A stretch of DNA of 41,633 nucleotides, taken from Sutterella sp. GTDB lineage: Bacteria > Pseudomonadota > Gammaproteobacteria > Burkholderiales > Burkholderiaceae_F. This document shows, piece after piece, positions 15,692 through 24,078 of this stretch. Position 1 is the stretch's first letter. Each line of letters opens with the position of its first letter. The stretch is taken from assembly GCA_019418235.1 (NCBI GenBank), contig DYCH01000016.1, positions 2,043 through 43,675 on the forward strand, in the 5' to 3' direction. Under the pieces are notes generated by a model, which saw only the letters and a list, made by a program, of their open reading frames with translations, had not been told where the DNA came from and did not search any database. Made by a program: the position numbers and the translations under genes.

Positions 15692-16945
15692 GTGATTCCC
15701 TATGAACTTAAAATTGGTTGGCGTTACACCCGACAAGGGCGACGTGGCCAAAGTAAAAACGGTTTTATTTCCTTCATCTCAGTGATGAGTGTGGCGTCCA
15801 TTGCCTTAGGCGTCATGGCACTCATTGTCGTGCTCTCCGTCATGAATGGCTTTCAAAAAGAAGTTCGTGATCGCATGCTCTCGGTCATTCCTCATATCGA
15901 AGTTTTAAGTTATGAAGGAACAATGCCCGATTGGCAAACGCCAGCTTCCATCGTTGAGAAAAATGATCATGTGAAGGGCGTTGCGCCGTTTTCTTCCGGT
16001 CAAGGCCTTTTGAGTTCCGGTCGTAATGTGCGTGGTGTTTTATTGCGCGGTATTGATCCGCAACGAGAACCCATGGTGAGCGATATTGATAAGCAAATGT
16101 TGGTGAGTTCTCTTTCTGAACTTAAAGAAGGGGAATACAACATTGTTTTGGGGCAAGACTTGGCTCGACTCTTGGGCGTTCGTGTGGGTGACAAAGTTAA
16201 CGTTATTATTCCTCAAGGCCGAGCAACGCCAGCTGGGATTGTGCCTCGCATGCGTGCGTTTACTCTAACGGGTGTGTTCTCATCCGGTCACTATGAGTAC
16301 GACAGTTCCATGGCTGTTATCAATATCAACGACTGTCAAACGTTAATGCGTCGTGATGGCCCGGATGGTTTGCGCATTCGAGTCGATGAAATGAATGATG
16401 CGCCCCGAATTGCCTTTGAGTTACTAGAGTCACTTAAGGGTGACTATGCCGTCACCGACTGGTCGCGCCAAAACCGCACTTGGTTTGCTGCCGTGCAAGT
16501 TGAAAAGCGCATGATGACGATCATTCTCTTTTTGATTGTGTTGGTGGGGGCTTTCGGTTTAGTTTCCAGCATGGTGATGACTGTGACAGAAAAGCAATCC
16601 GACATTGCCATTATGAGAACATTAGGCGCCTCTCCCTCGTCCATTATGACCATTTTCATGATTCAAGGCGCTATCGTTGGCGTTGTTGGCGTAGCCTGCG
16701 GCGTGATTTTTGGACTTGGCTTAGCATGCAATTTGGATGTGATTGTGCCTGCAATTGAATCCATTTTCGGCATTCAATTCCTGCCTAAGGAAGTCTATTT
16801 CATCAGTACGCTCCCGTCGGATCCTCGTATGAGTGACATTATTCCGATTGCGTCTTTCTCTTTAATTTTGAGTTTGTTGGCCACCATTTATCCGAGTTGG
16901 CGTGCAGCTCGAACGAAACCGGCGGAGGCTTTGCGTTATGAGTAA
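15692..16945 (+). CDS. lolC: Lipoprotein-releasing ABC transporter membrane subunit (LolC/LolE, LolF type)
   Basis: Membrane part of the inner-membrane complex that extracts outer-membrane lipoproteins and hands them to LolA. The product is 417 residues with one N-terminal membrane helix (SVASIALGVMALIVVLSVMNG), a large periplasmic domain and three C-terminal helices, the MacB/FtsX plan. It mixes features: PAGIVPRMRAF corresponds to the LolA-binding hook of LolC, while the YFISTLPSDP segment before the last helix looks like LolE. No separate lolE gene lies here, so it may act as a LolF homodimer (inference). I chose GTG 15692 because AAGG precedes it and homologues begin just before PYELKIGWRYTR; the frame is open back to 15587. 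lolD overlaps its end by 8 nt. Confidence 0.9.
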   Translation: MIPYELKIGWRYTRQGRRGQSKNGFISFISVMSVASIALGVMALIVVLSVMNGFQKEVRDRMLSVIPHIEVLSYEGTMPDWQTPASIVEKNDHVKGVAPFSSGQGLLSSGRNVRGVLLRGIDPQREPMVSDIDKQMLVSSLSELKEGEYNIVLGQDLARLLGVRVGDKVNVIIPQGRATPAGIVPRMRAFTLTGVFSSGHYEYDSSMAVININDCQTLMRRDGPDGLRIRVDEMNDAPRIAFELLESLKGDYAVTDWSRQNRTWFAAVQVEKRMMTIILFLIVLVGAFGLVSSMVMTVTEKQSDIAIMRTLGASPSSIMTIFMIQGAIVGVVGVACGVIFGLGLACNLDVIVPAIESIFGIQFLPKEVYFISTLPSDPRMSDIIPIASFSLILSLLATIYPSWRAARTKPAEALRYE

Positions 16946-17621
16946 TACTTCACAAACGGTTTTGTCTGCTAGGCATGTTCGTAAGGCCTATCGTGACGGC
17001 GATACTTCCATTGATGTTTTAAAGGACATCAATTTGGATGTTATGGCCGGTGAAATGGTGGCGATTGTCGGTGCGTCTGGGTCCGGCAAATCAACGCTTT
17101 TACACGTTTTGGGCGGGCTTGACAGTATAGATGACGGGGAAGTCGAAGTAGCAGGCCTTTCAGTTCATACACTAGATGAAGCCGGTCGCGGTCAATTGCG
17201 CAATGAAAAGTTAGGTTTTATCTACCAGTTTCATCATCTTTTGCCGGAATTTACGGCTGAAGAAAATGTGGCCATGCCTTTGATGATTGCTCGCCACAAT
17301 CCCAAGGAGGTTATTGAAAAAGCGCGCGATGTTTTGTCCGCTTTGGAGCTTTCTCACCGTTTCGGTCACCGCCCCTCTCAAATGTCAGGCGGGGAACGTC
17401 AACGCTGCGCCATTGCTCGAGCCATGGTGACGCGACCGGCTTGTATTTTGGCAGACGAGCCCACTGGGAATTTGGATCGTGCAACGGCAGATGCCGTTTT
17501 TGCGAACTTCGCTCAATTGGCAAAACAAAACGGCACGGCTTGCGTGATTGTGACGCACGACTTGGAGCTTGCAGCTCGGTGCGATCGGGTGGTCACGCTT
17601 AAAGACGGTGTATTGGTCTAA
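16938..17621 (+). CDS. lolD: Lipoprotein-releasing ABC transporter ATP-binding subunit LolD
   Basis: ATPase that powers lipoprotein release from the inner membrane. At 227 residues it is standard. Walker A GASGSGKST, the LolD-typical FIYQFHHLLPEFTAEENVAMPL stretch with its Q-loop, signature MSGGERQR, Walker B CILADEPTGNLD and switch His VTHD are all present. ATG 16938 lies inside the end of the membrane-subunit gene (8-nt overlap), so translation is coupled. tatD follows after 6 nt. Confidence 0.96.
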   Translation: MSNTSQTVLSARHVRKAYRDGDTSIDVLKDINLDVMAGEMVAIVGASGSGKSTLLHVLGGLDSIDDGEVEVAGLSVHTLDEAGRGQLRNEKLGFIYQFHHLLPEFTAEENVAMPLMIARHNPKEVIEKARDVLSALELSHRFGHRPSQMSGGERQRCAIARAMVTRPACILADEPTGNLDRATADAVFANFAQLAKQNGTACVIVTHDLELAARCDRVVTLKDGVLV

Positions 17622-17627
17622 GGCTTC

Positions 17628-18419
17628 ATGATGCTCATCGACACTCACTCCCATTTTGGTTTAGTGGATACGGGCGACGACATGAATGTGTTGTTGGAAC
17701 GTGCTCGTTCCTCAGGTGTGGTGTGCGGCATCATCACAACGGGAAGTGTCGGGGACTTTGAAAAGGTTCGTGATATTGCCCATGCTATTGGTTGGGGCTA
17801 TGCGGTTGGGATTCATCCGCTTTTTATCCATGAAGCTAAAGACGAAGACCTTGAGACCTTATCGCAATTTTTAGAGCTCCATCAAGACGATCCATACTTG
17901 GTGGCTGTCGGTGAAATCGGGCTTGATCGTTATATGGAGAATCCTGATAACGATCGCCAAGAACGTTTTTTTAAAGTTCAGCTTCAGTTGGCACAAGAGT
18001 ATCAGTTGCCAGTCTCGGTACACTCCCGCCGTGCGTTATTTAAAGTTGTTGAAATCCTCAAAGATTTTCCTGACGTTAAGGTGGCGCTTCATGCGTTTGC
18101 GGGTTCTTTAGATGAAACAAAAAACTTAGCAAAACTTGGCTACAAGATGGGTTTTGGTGGGGCACTGACTTACACAGGAAGTAAACGGGTTCGCCAGGCA
18201 GCAGCTTACCTACCTATTGAGTCTTTGTTGTTAGAAACCGATACGCCCGATATGCCTCCTGCGTTTAATGCAAAAGGGGCGTCAGAACCTTCTTACCTCG
18301 AACAATATCTCCAAGAGTTGGCAATCGTTCGTCAAGAAGATAAAGAAGCGTTAGAACATCAAATTTTCCAGAATACAATTGAGCTCTTCCCAAAACTTCA
18401 AGCTCTACTTAATGGGTAA
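17628..18419 (+). CDS. TatD family metal-dependent hydrolase
   Basis: A 263-residue TIM-barrel metalloenzyme related to TatD DNase, YcfH and YjjV. Motifs are DTHSH at the start, GIHP, GEIGLD, VHSR, LHAF, and LLETDTPDMP, giving the full set of His/Asp/Glu metal ligands. Members act as 3'-5' exonucleases or deoxyribonucleases in DNA repair, and some as deacylases, so the substrate is not fixed. Two adjacent ATGs (17628 and 17631) are both possible starts. It closes the lolC-lolD-tatD unit, an order also common in other Betaproteobacteria, and ends at a clear terminator. Confidence 0.9.
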   Translation: MMLIDTHSHFGLVDTGDDMNVLLERARSSGVVCGIITTGSVGDFEKVRDIAHAIGWGYAVGIHPLFIHEAKDEDLETLSQFLELHQDDPYLVAVGEIGLDRYMENPDNDRQERFFKVQLQLAQEYQLPVSVHSRRALFKVVEILKDFPDVKVALHAFAGSLDETKNLAKLGYKMGFGGALTYTGSKRVRQAAAYLPIESLLLETDTPDMPPAFNAKGASEPSYLEQYLQELAIVRQEDKEALEHQIFQNTIELFPKLQALLNG

Positions 18420-18475
18420 TTTTTCAAACTTTGTTTCAATTGTGAATTCTTTTGAAACACTTGAATTTGTTAACC

Positions 18476-18500
18476 AATCAGGACTTTCCCTGATTTTCTC
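18476..18500 (+). terminator. Intrinsic terminator of lolCD-tatD
   Basis: A perfect 7-bp stem, AATCAGG (18476-18482) with CCTGATT (18489-18495), has a 6-nt loop and the tail TTCTC. An earlier inverted repeat, GTTTCAA (18433-18439) with TTGAAAC (18452-18458), lies in the same gap. Confidence 0.65.
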
Positions 18501-18598
18501 AAAAGTCTGATACTAGTCAAAACTACCTAGACATCTTTGCGTTTATAGTGACAGACGTGATCAAAAAATCACGATCAATTTTTTCAATTGAGGTCAAT

Positions 18599-20821
18599 AT
18601 GAATCGCACCTTTAAAACTGTCTGGAATGACGTTCGTCGTTGCTTCGTTGTGACGAATGAAGTTCAAAAATCTCACGTTAAGAGTTCTAAGAAAGCTGCC
18701 GTTGTCGCTGTTGTCGCCACGGCTCTTTTTTCATCGGTCGCTGCTGCCGCGGCCTACGTTGAACCCGGCAAAATCGGCAACATCTCTTCGTGGGAAACGC
18801 CCGAATATTACAAAGACCATGGCATGGAATTAATCAATGCCTCAACGGCCTACGCTGAAGGTTATACGGGTAAGGGTGTGATCATTGGTATCAATGACTC
18901 CGGCATTCTTTTGTCGCATCCGGAATTAGCGGGCAACCGTATTCGTGCCGTGACAGCTAAGGGTGTTTATTCAAAGGATGGTACGCGTTATCCCTTTGCC
19001 TACATGGGTCAAACCGGTGAAGCCAAGAACCGTTTCGGTGGCTACAAGAAGGGTGAAAAATTCTCCATTCCGGGTCACTTTGTTTTAGGTCATAGCGATT
19101 CGCACGGCACACACGTCACGGGCGTGGCAGCCGGCAACCGTAACGGTCAAGAGTCTCACGGTGTGGCATGGGCCGCTAAGGTAGTGGCGAGCAGCACGGG
19201 TGGCAATGACAACATGAACTACGGCCCCTTCCAAGACTATGGATACTTCTTGGCTGCCTGGGAAGCCGTCGCCAAGAGTGGCACGAAGGTGATCAATAAC
19301 TCTTGGGGTACGAACGTTCGTATCGTTGATAAGAATCATCACTTTGACGTGGGCCAAATCGGTACCTATGGTGAAGAAGTCGCAGACAATGAAAAACGTA
19401 CGGACTATGATGCAACGAACTCCGTTTCTGAATACTTCCTCTTTAAAGCCGATGCCAAGGCCAACGGTGGCAAGAACTTCATGGATGCCGCTTGGGAAGT
19501 CGCAAAGAAGTATGACTTGATTCAAATTTTCACCAACGGCAATCGTCGCTTCCAAAACCCGTACTACCGCGCCATCTATCCGTTCTATAACCCGGAAGCA
19601 GAAAACAATTGGATTGCTGCCGGTTCCGTTCAACGTAATCCCAAAGACGGTTCTTACATCATTTACGGTGATGTGAACACGAAGGATGATACAAACTACG
19701 GTACAGGTGGTCATAACCATGCCGGTATCGCCAAGTGGTGGGGTGTAACCTCTCCGACCGATGCTTGGAACGCTGCCGTTAACAATAAGACGGGTGAAGC
19801 CTTCTTGAAGGTGGCTGGCGGCACGTCTAACGCCGCTCCGCACATCGCAGGTTCCTTCGGTGTCTTGCAACAACGCTTTGGCGACTACATGACGCCCACG
19901 CAAGTGCGTAACGTCCTCTTTACGACGGCTAATCGTACGGATAACGGTATCGGTGAAGCCATCCGTGGCAGCGACGGTGACAAGATCGACCCCTATGTGC
20001 CGGATGAAGATTACGGCTGGGGTATTATCGATTTAGGCAAGGCCATCTATGGGCCGGGCCAATTCTTCGGTACGTTTGACGTGACCATGAATCGTGATGA
20101 CGAATGGCATAACGTCATTGGCGATCAAGCCATCCAAGCTCGCGGTAAGGAAGATGCAAAATACCTCAAGAAGAACCAAAAACGTGTAGCTGAATTAAAG
20201 GCCAAGGAAAAATTGACTGATAATGAAGCTTGGGAACTTGAGTACAAGGAAAAACGCTTTGCCGCTATCGCTGATCGTGCCGCACAAGGTAACGTCGGTA
20301 AGTTAGTCAAACGCGGTACGGGCACGTTGACGTTGACGGCTGTTAACACCTACACGGGCGGTACGAGCGTTGTAGGCGGTACGTTGGCAGGTTTAACGGA
20401 ATCCTTTGGTTCTGGTGTGGTTGACGTTCAAAAGGGCGCAACGCTTCAATTGCATAAGAGCATTGAAGTTACGAAGGCCGGTCAAGACGGTCGTGTGACG
20501 ACGCAAGCTTTGGGCACTGATAAGGATCGCGATGACGCCAACATTGTGTTGCAACAAGGTGCTACCTTGGCACTTGCCGCACCTGATATTTCTGTGAAGA
20601 ATTTGACGGTTAACGGTAACGCTACTTTGAAGGTCACGGGGCTTAATAAAGCCACGGTGAAGCTTGTCTCCCAAGATGGCGTCGTGACTTATCGAGTGAC
20701 CGTTGATGATGAATTGACGGGCGCGGATAAGTTAAGTGTCGCTTACGATAAGACGTTATTTAAGGATGCTCAAATCACGGTTGATGATGATGTGTTGACG
20801 GTGACGATGCACCTGAAGTAA
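18599..20821 (+). CDS. Subtilisin-like (S8) protease with autotransporter ESPR and PATR but no beta-barrel
   Basis: A 740-residue exported serine protease. Residues 1-52 are an extended signal peptide: the ESPR MNRTFKTVWNDVRRCFVV followed by a Sec-type core (AAVVAVVATALFSSVAAAA). The S8 catalytic triad is complete: Asp100 in GINDSG, His169 in DSHGTHVTG, Ser410 in GGTSNAAPH, with NNSWG for the oxyanion Asn. A charged helix (about 530-570, KKNQKRVAELKAKEKL) leads to one PATR repeat at 573-600 (GTGTLTLTAVNTYTGGT) and beta-helix-like sequence. The chain stops at TVTMHLK with a terminator directly after, so the usual 250-300-residue translocator barrel is absent. GTG 18548 is an alternative start, but the ESPR must be N-terminal, which fixes ATG 18599. 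Confidence 0.9.
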   Translation: MNRTFKTVWNDVRRCFVVTNEVQKSHVKSSKKAAVVAVVATALFSSVAAAAAYVEPGKIGNISSWETPEYYKDHGMELINASTAYAEGYTGKGVIIGINDSGILLSHPELAGNRIRAVTAKGVYSKDGTRYPFAYMGQTGEAKNRFGGYKKGEKFSIPGHFVLGHSDSHGTHVTGVAAGNRNGQESHGVAWAAKVVASSTGGNDNMNYGPFQDYGYFLAAWEAVAKSGTKVINNSWGTNVRIVDKNHHFDVGQIGTYGEEVADNEKRTDYDATNSVSEYFLFKADAKANGGKNFMDAAWEVAKKYDLIQIFTNGNRRFQNPYYRAIYPFYNPEAENNWIAAGSVQRNPKDGSYIIYGDVNTKDDTNYGTGGHNHAGIAKWWGVTSPTDAWNAAVNNKTGEAFLKVAGGTSNAAPHIAGSFGVLQQRFGDYMTPTQVRNVLFTTANRTDNGIGEAIRGSDGDKIDPYVPDEDYGWGIIDLGKAIYGPGQFFGTFDVTMNRDDEWHNVIGDQAIQARGKEDAKYLKKNQKRVAELKAKEKLTDNEAWELEYKEKRFAAIADRAAQGNVGKLVKRGTGTLTLTAVNTYTGGTSVVGGTLAGLTESFGSGVVDVQKGATLQLHKSIEVTKAGQDGRVTTQALGTDKDRDDANIVLQQGATLALAAPDISVKNLTVNGNATLKVTGLNKATVKLVSQDGVVTYRVTVDDELTGADKLSVAYDKTLFKDAQITVDDDVLTVTMHLK

Positions 20822-20844
20822 TCCTTCGATTGTTGTAAATCATG

Positions 20845-20884
20845 AGTCGGCTTGAGGTTTGAAAACTTCGAGCCGATTCTTTTT
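20845..20884 (+). terminator. Intrinsic terminator of the S8 protease gene
   Basis: TCGGCTTGAGGTTT (20847-20860) pairs with AAACTTCGAGCCGA (20863-20876), including two G-U pairs; the innermost pairs probably open to give the loop. The tail is TTCTTTTT. It shows that no beta-barrel coding region follows. Confidence 0.8.
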
Positions 20885-20967
20885 CAAGTTTTTGTTGATT
20901 TTCGTAATACTTTTCATCCGATTGAGTCGTTGCTTTCTGCTAAAATCCAACTGACTGAACGCAGGGG

Positions 20968-21033
20968 GACAATCCCTTGACGATTCGAGATATTTCTGAT
21001 GATCTCTAATAGATTCTCTCTTTTGGGATTGTC
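20968..21033 (+). repeat. 9-bp inverted repeat in the ndk leader
   Basis: GACAATCCC (20968-20976) and GGGATTGTC (21025-21033) are perfect inverted copies 48 nt apart, just upstream of ndk. They could form a long-range stem in the mRNA leader or be chance. No clear -35/-10 pair for ndk was found, although TTGCTT/TAAAAT-like elements occur near 20930-20946. Confidence 0.35.
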
Positions 21034-21067
21034 ATCAACTTTTATTCACTATTTGGGGGATATACCA

Positions 21068-21520
21068 ATGGCTATCGAACGCACCCTTTCTATCATCAAA
21101 CCTGATGCAGTTGCTAAGAACGTGATCGGTCAAATCTACACGCGTTTTGAAAACGCTGGTTTGAAGATTGTTGCCGCTCAAATGCGTCAACTCTCTCAAG
21201 CTGAAGCCGAAGGCTTCTACGCCGTTCACAAGGAACGTCCCTTCTTCAAGGACTTGGTTGCTTTCATGACCTCTGGTCCCGTTATGATTCAAGTGTTGGA
21301 AGGCGAAGGCGCCATCCTCAAGAATCGTGAATTGATGGGCGCTACCGACCCGAAGAAGGCTGAAGCCGGTACGATCCGTGCTGACTTCGCTGAAAGCATC
21401 GATGCTAACGCTGTTCACGGCTCTGACGCTCCTGAAACGGCTGCCGTTGAAATTGCTTACTTCTTCCCGACGTTGGCAATCTGCGAACGCAAGTGCTGCG
21501 GTTGCTGCTGCGGTAAGTAA
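21068..21520 (+). CDS. ndk: Nucleoside diphosphate kinase with Cys-rich C-terminal tail
   Basis: Transfers the gamma phosphate of ATP to other nucleoside diphosphates through a phospho-histidine. Core motifs are ERTLSIIKPDAV at the start, MTSGPV, GATDP, and NAVHGSDAPETA holding the active-site His117. The product is 150 residues against the usual 141-143. Instead of the common FF..NEIYSR ending, it continues as FFPTLAICERKCCGCCCGK with six cysteines (139, 143, 144, 146, 147, 148). ATG 21068 is chosen because homologues begin MAIERTLSI; the frame is open to 20999. Its own terminator follows, so the tail is the true end and not a frameshift into another gene. Confidence 0.95.
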   Translation: MAIERTLSIIKPDAVAKNVIGQIYTRFENAGLKIVAAQMRQLSQAEAEGFYAVHKERPFFKDLVAFMTSGPVMIQVLEGEGAILKNRELMGATDPKKAEAGTIRADFAESIDANAVHGSDAPETAAVEIAYFFPTLAICERKCCGCCCGK

Positions 21521-21539
21521 TTCGCATCAAAATGGTTAA

Positions 21540-21578
21540 AGTGTCGCCGTCTCGCACTGAGGCGGTGACGCTTTCTTT
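21540..21578 (+). terminator. Intrinsic terminator of ndk
   Basis: An 11-bp stem, GTGTCGCCGTC (21541-21551) with GGCGGTGACGC (21561-21571), includes three G-U pairs and is followed by TTTCTTT. Confidence 0.75.
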
Positions 21579-21654
21579 GAGTTGATTTCGGGTTCGAGAC
21601 TTTCTCGAACTTTTTGCGTTTTTATTTAACCCCAATTTTTCAAGTTTTTGTTCT

Positions 21655-22788
21655 ATGGATACCGCTAATCGAGTCAATCTGTTAAACATGGATCGTGAAG
21701 GTTTAATTGCCTATTGCGAGAGCTTGGGTGAGAAGCGTTTTCGCGCTATTCAGCTTTTGCGTTGGATCCATCGCCACTGCGAAGGCGAGATCGAAAACAT
21801 GACCGATTTAGCCAAAAGTTTCCGTGCAAAGTTGTTAAACGAATGTGAGATTCGTGCGCCGAAACCGATTTGGGACAAGGTGAGTACAGATGGTACTCGC
21901 AAGTGGCTTTTTGACTTGGGCAACGGCAATGCCGTTGAAACAGTTTTTATCCCTGAAGACGACCGCGGTACGTTGTGTATTTCTACGCAAGCCGGTTGCG
22001 CCATGGGGTGCTTATTCTGCTCGACGGGTAAGCAAGGGTTTAACAGAAATTTAACAGCTGCCGAAATTATCGGTCAGCTCTGGCACGCTGAAAAAACGCT
22101 TCGTGCCGATGCCGGTATCACCGATCCCGCTGATCGTATCATCAGTAACGTTGTTTTGATGGGGATGGGTGAGCCGTTACAGAATTTGGATAACGTTATC
22201 ATTGCTCTTAAGCTCATGCTCGATGACAATGGTTACGGTTTAAGCCGTCGTCGCGTCACGGTTTCCACTTGTGGCTTGACGCTTCAAATGGATAAGCTTG
22301 CGCAAGCTGTGCCTGTGGCATTGGCCGTGTCTTTACATGCCCCCACGGATGAATTGCGTGACATGATTATGCCCATTAATCGCAAGCACCCGTTGGCCGA
22401 TTTGATGGCGGCTTGTAAGCGCTATTTGCAATACGCGCCGCGTGATTACATCACGTTTGAGTACATCATGTTGGGTGGCGTTAACGACCAATTGATGCAC
22501 GCTAAGCAATTGGCAAAATTAGTGCGTGGTGTTTCTTGTAAGTTTAATTTGATTCCCTTTAATCCGTTCCCAGATAGTGACTTGAAAAAGCCTGATGCTA
22601 AGGATGTGAAGGCTTTCCAAGACTACTTGATGGGGCAAGGGATTGTGACAACGATTCGTAAGACGCGAGGCGATGATATTGATGCCGCTTGTGGTCAATT
22701 GGCCGGCAACATTAAAGACAAAACGCGTCGAGCAGAGCGCTTAGCAGAACAAAAAGCTCGCGCAACGTTCTTGGTGAAAGAAAACTAA
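21655..22788 (+). CDS. rlmN: 23S rRNA/tRNA adenine-C2 methyltransferase RlmN
   Basis: Radical-SAM enzyme that methylates C2 of A2503 in 23S rRNA and A37 in some tRNAs, improving translational accuracy. At 377 residues it is full length. The 4Fe-4S motif CAMGCLFC (Cys115, 119, 122), the GMGEPLQN motif, VSTCGL, and the C-terminal TRGDDIDAACGQL with the methyl-carrying Cys are present. The start fits homologues (NLLNMDREGL near residue 9), though the ribosome binding site is weak. ispG begins 11 nt after the stop. The pilF and rodZ genes often found between rlmN and ispG are missing here. Confidence 0.96.
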   Translation: MDTANRVNLLNMDREGLIAYCESLGEKRFRAIQLLRWIHRHCEGEIENMTDLAKSFRAKLLNECEIRAPKPIWDKVSTDGTRKWLFDLGNGNAVETVFIPEDDRGTLCISTQAGCAMGCLFCSTGKQGFNRNLTAAEIIGQLWHAEKTLRADAGITDPADRIISNVVLMGMGEPLQNLDNVIIALKLMLDDNGYGLSRRRVTVSTCGLTLQMDKLAQAVPVALAVSLHAPTDELRDMIMPINRKHPLADLMAACKRYLQYAPRDYITFEYIMLGGVNDQLMHAKQLAKLVRGVSCKFNLIPFNPFPDSDLKKPDAKDVKAFQDYLMGQGIVTTIRKTRGDDIDAACGQLAGNIKDKTRRAERLAEQKARATFLVKEN

Positions 22789-22799
22789 TCGAGGCCGTC

Positions 22800-24050
22800 A
22801 TGGAAGTTTTTAAGGCTCGTCATCAAACACAAACCGTCCATATTCGCTATGCCGACCGTGATGTGACGATTGGCTCTGGCAGTCCGATTCGTGTTCAATC
22901 GATGACCAATACGCCGACGACCGACATTGAAGCAACAGTTGAACAAGTGGTGGCCTTGGCCCGTGCCGGTAGTGAGTTGGTTCGCTTGACAGTCAATACG
23001 CCGGAAGCCGCTCGCGCCGTGGTGGAGATTCGCAAGCGTCTTGATGAAGCGGGCTGCACGGTGCCGTTGGTGGGTGACTTTCACTATAACGGCCACAAAC
23101 TCTTAACTGAAGTGCCTGAATGTGCTGTCGCGCTTTCGAAGTACCGCATCAATCCTGGTAACGTCGGTAAAGGGGAACGTGGCCTAGAAAACTTTGCCAA
23201 GATGGTTGAAGTGGCGATCAAAAATGATCGACCGGTTCGTATCGGTGTCAATGGCGGGTCGTTGGATCCTCAAATTTTGTCCCGCATGATGGACGAAAAT
23301 CTTCAAAAGGGGATGCCCGAGACGCCCACTGAAGTGTTGCGTCATGCGTTGGTGGCCTCTGCCATCGAGTCTGCTCAGTACGCGGAAAAGTTAGGTCTTG
23401 GTGCCGACAAGATTGTGCTATCGGCAAAAGTGAGCGGTGTTGCAGATCTTATTGCCGTTTACCGAGAAATGGCACAGAAGTGTCACTATGCATTGCACTT
23501 AGGCTTAACCGAAGCTGGTATTGGTACCAAGGGTGTGGTGGCAAGCTCTGTTGCCATGGGAACGCTTTTGGGAGAAGGGATCGGTGATACGATTCGTGTG
23601 AGTATTACGCCCATGCCTGGTAAGGCTCGTACAGAAGAAGTTGTGGTTGCTCAAGAACTTCTTCAAACAATGGGTTTGCGCGCGTTTATGCCCTTAGTGG
23701 TGTCTTGCCCCGGGTGTGGTCGCACGTCGAGTTCCCTTTTCCAACAATTGGCATTGGATACGCAAGCGTTCTTGCGAGAAAAGACGCCCGAGTGGCGTGA
23801 GACGGCTCCCGGCTTTGAGAGCATGGTGGTGGCTGTGATGGGCTGTGTGGTCAATGGCCCTGGTGAAAGTAAGAGCGCCAACATTGGTATCAGCTTGCCC
23901 GGCTGTGGCGAAAGTCCCGTAGCACCGGTTTTTGCTGATGGTGAAAAAATTGGAACAATTAAGGGTGAAGCCCAAGATTCTCACGCTATTAGTGAGAAGT
24001 TTCACGCTATGATTGAAGAGTATGTGCTTTCGCACTATGCTCGTAAGTAA
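22800..24050 (+). CDS. ispG: 4-hydroxy-3-methylbut-2-enyl diphosphate synthase
   Basis: Penultimate step of the MEP isoprenoid pathway: reduces MEcPP to HMBPP with a 4Fe-4S cluster. At 416 residues it has the TIM-barrel start (PIRVQSMTNTPTTDIEAT, LVRLTVNTPEAARAV, RINPGNVG) and the C-terminal iron-sulfur domain with Cys303, Cys306 (SCPGCGRT) and Cys349 (MGCVVNGPGE). The length with an inserted central segment matches the proteobacterial type. GAGG at good spacing precedes the ATG. It is part of a long co-directional run with rlmN upstream and hisS 28 nt downstream. Confidence 0.97.
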   Translation: MEVFKARHQTQTVHIRYADRDVTIGSGSPIRVQSMTNTPTTDIEATVEQVVALARAGSELVRLTVNTPEAARAVVEIRKRLDEAGCTVPLVGDFHYNGHKLLTEVPECAVALSKYRINPGNVGKGERGLENFAKMVEVAIKNDRPVRIGVNGGSLDPQILSRMMDENLQKGMPETPTEVLRHALVASAIESAQYAEKLGLGADKIVLSAKVSGVADLIAVYREMAQKCHYALHLGLTEAGIGTKGVVASSVAMGTLLGEGIGDTIRVSITPMPGKARTEEVVVAQELLQTMGLRAFMPLVVSCPGCGRTSSSLFQQLALDTQAFLREKTPEWRETAPGFESMVVAVMGCVVNGPGESKSANIGISLPGCGESPVAPVFADGEKIGTIKGEAQDSHAISEKFHAMIEEYVLSHYARK

Positions 24051-24078
24051 TTTATTGATCTAATGAAAGAAGATTGAA

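Noticed and set aside
18548..18598. Earlier GTG start for the S8 protease
   Set aside because: An ESPR signal must be at the N-terminus; it begins exactly at ATG 18599.
19085..19903. A 272-codon minus-strand open frame opposite the S8 protease
   Set aside because: It is a shadow of the protease catalytic domain, with low-complexity, unconserved translation and no ribosome binding site.
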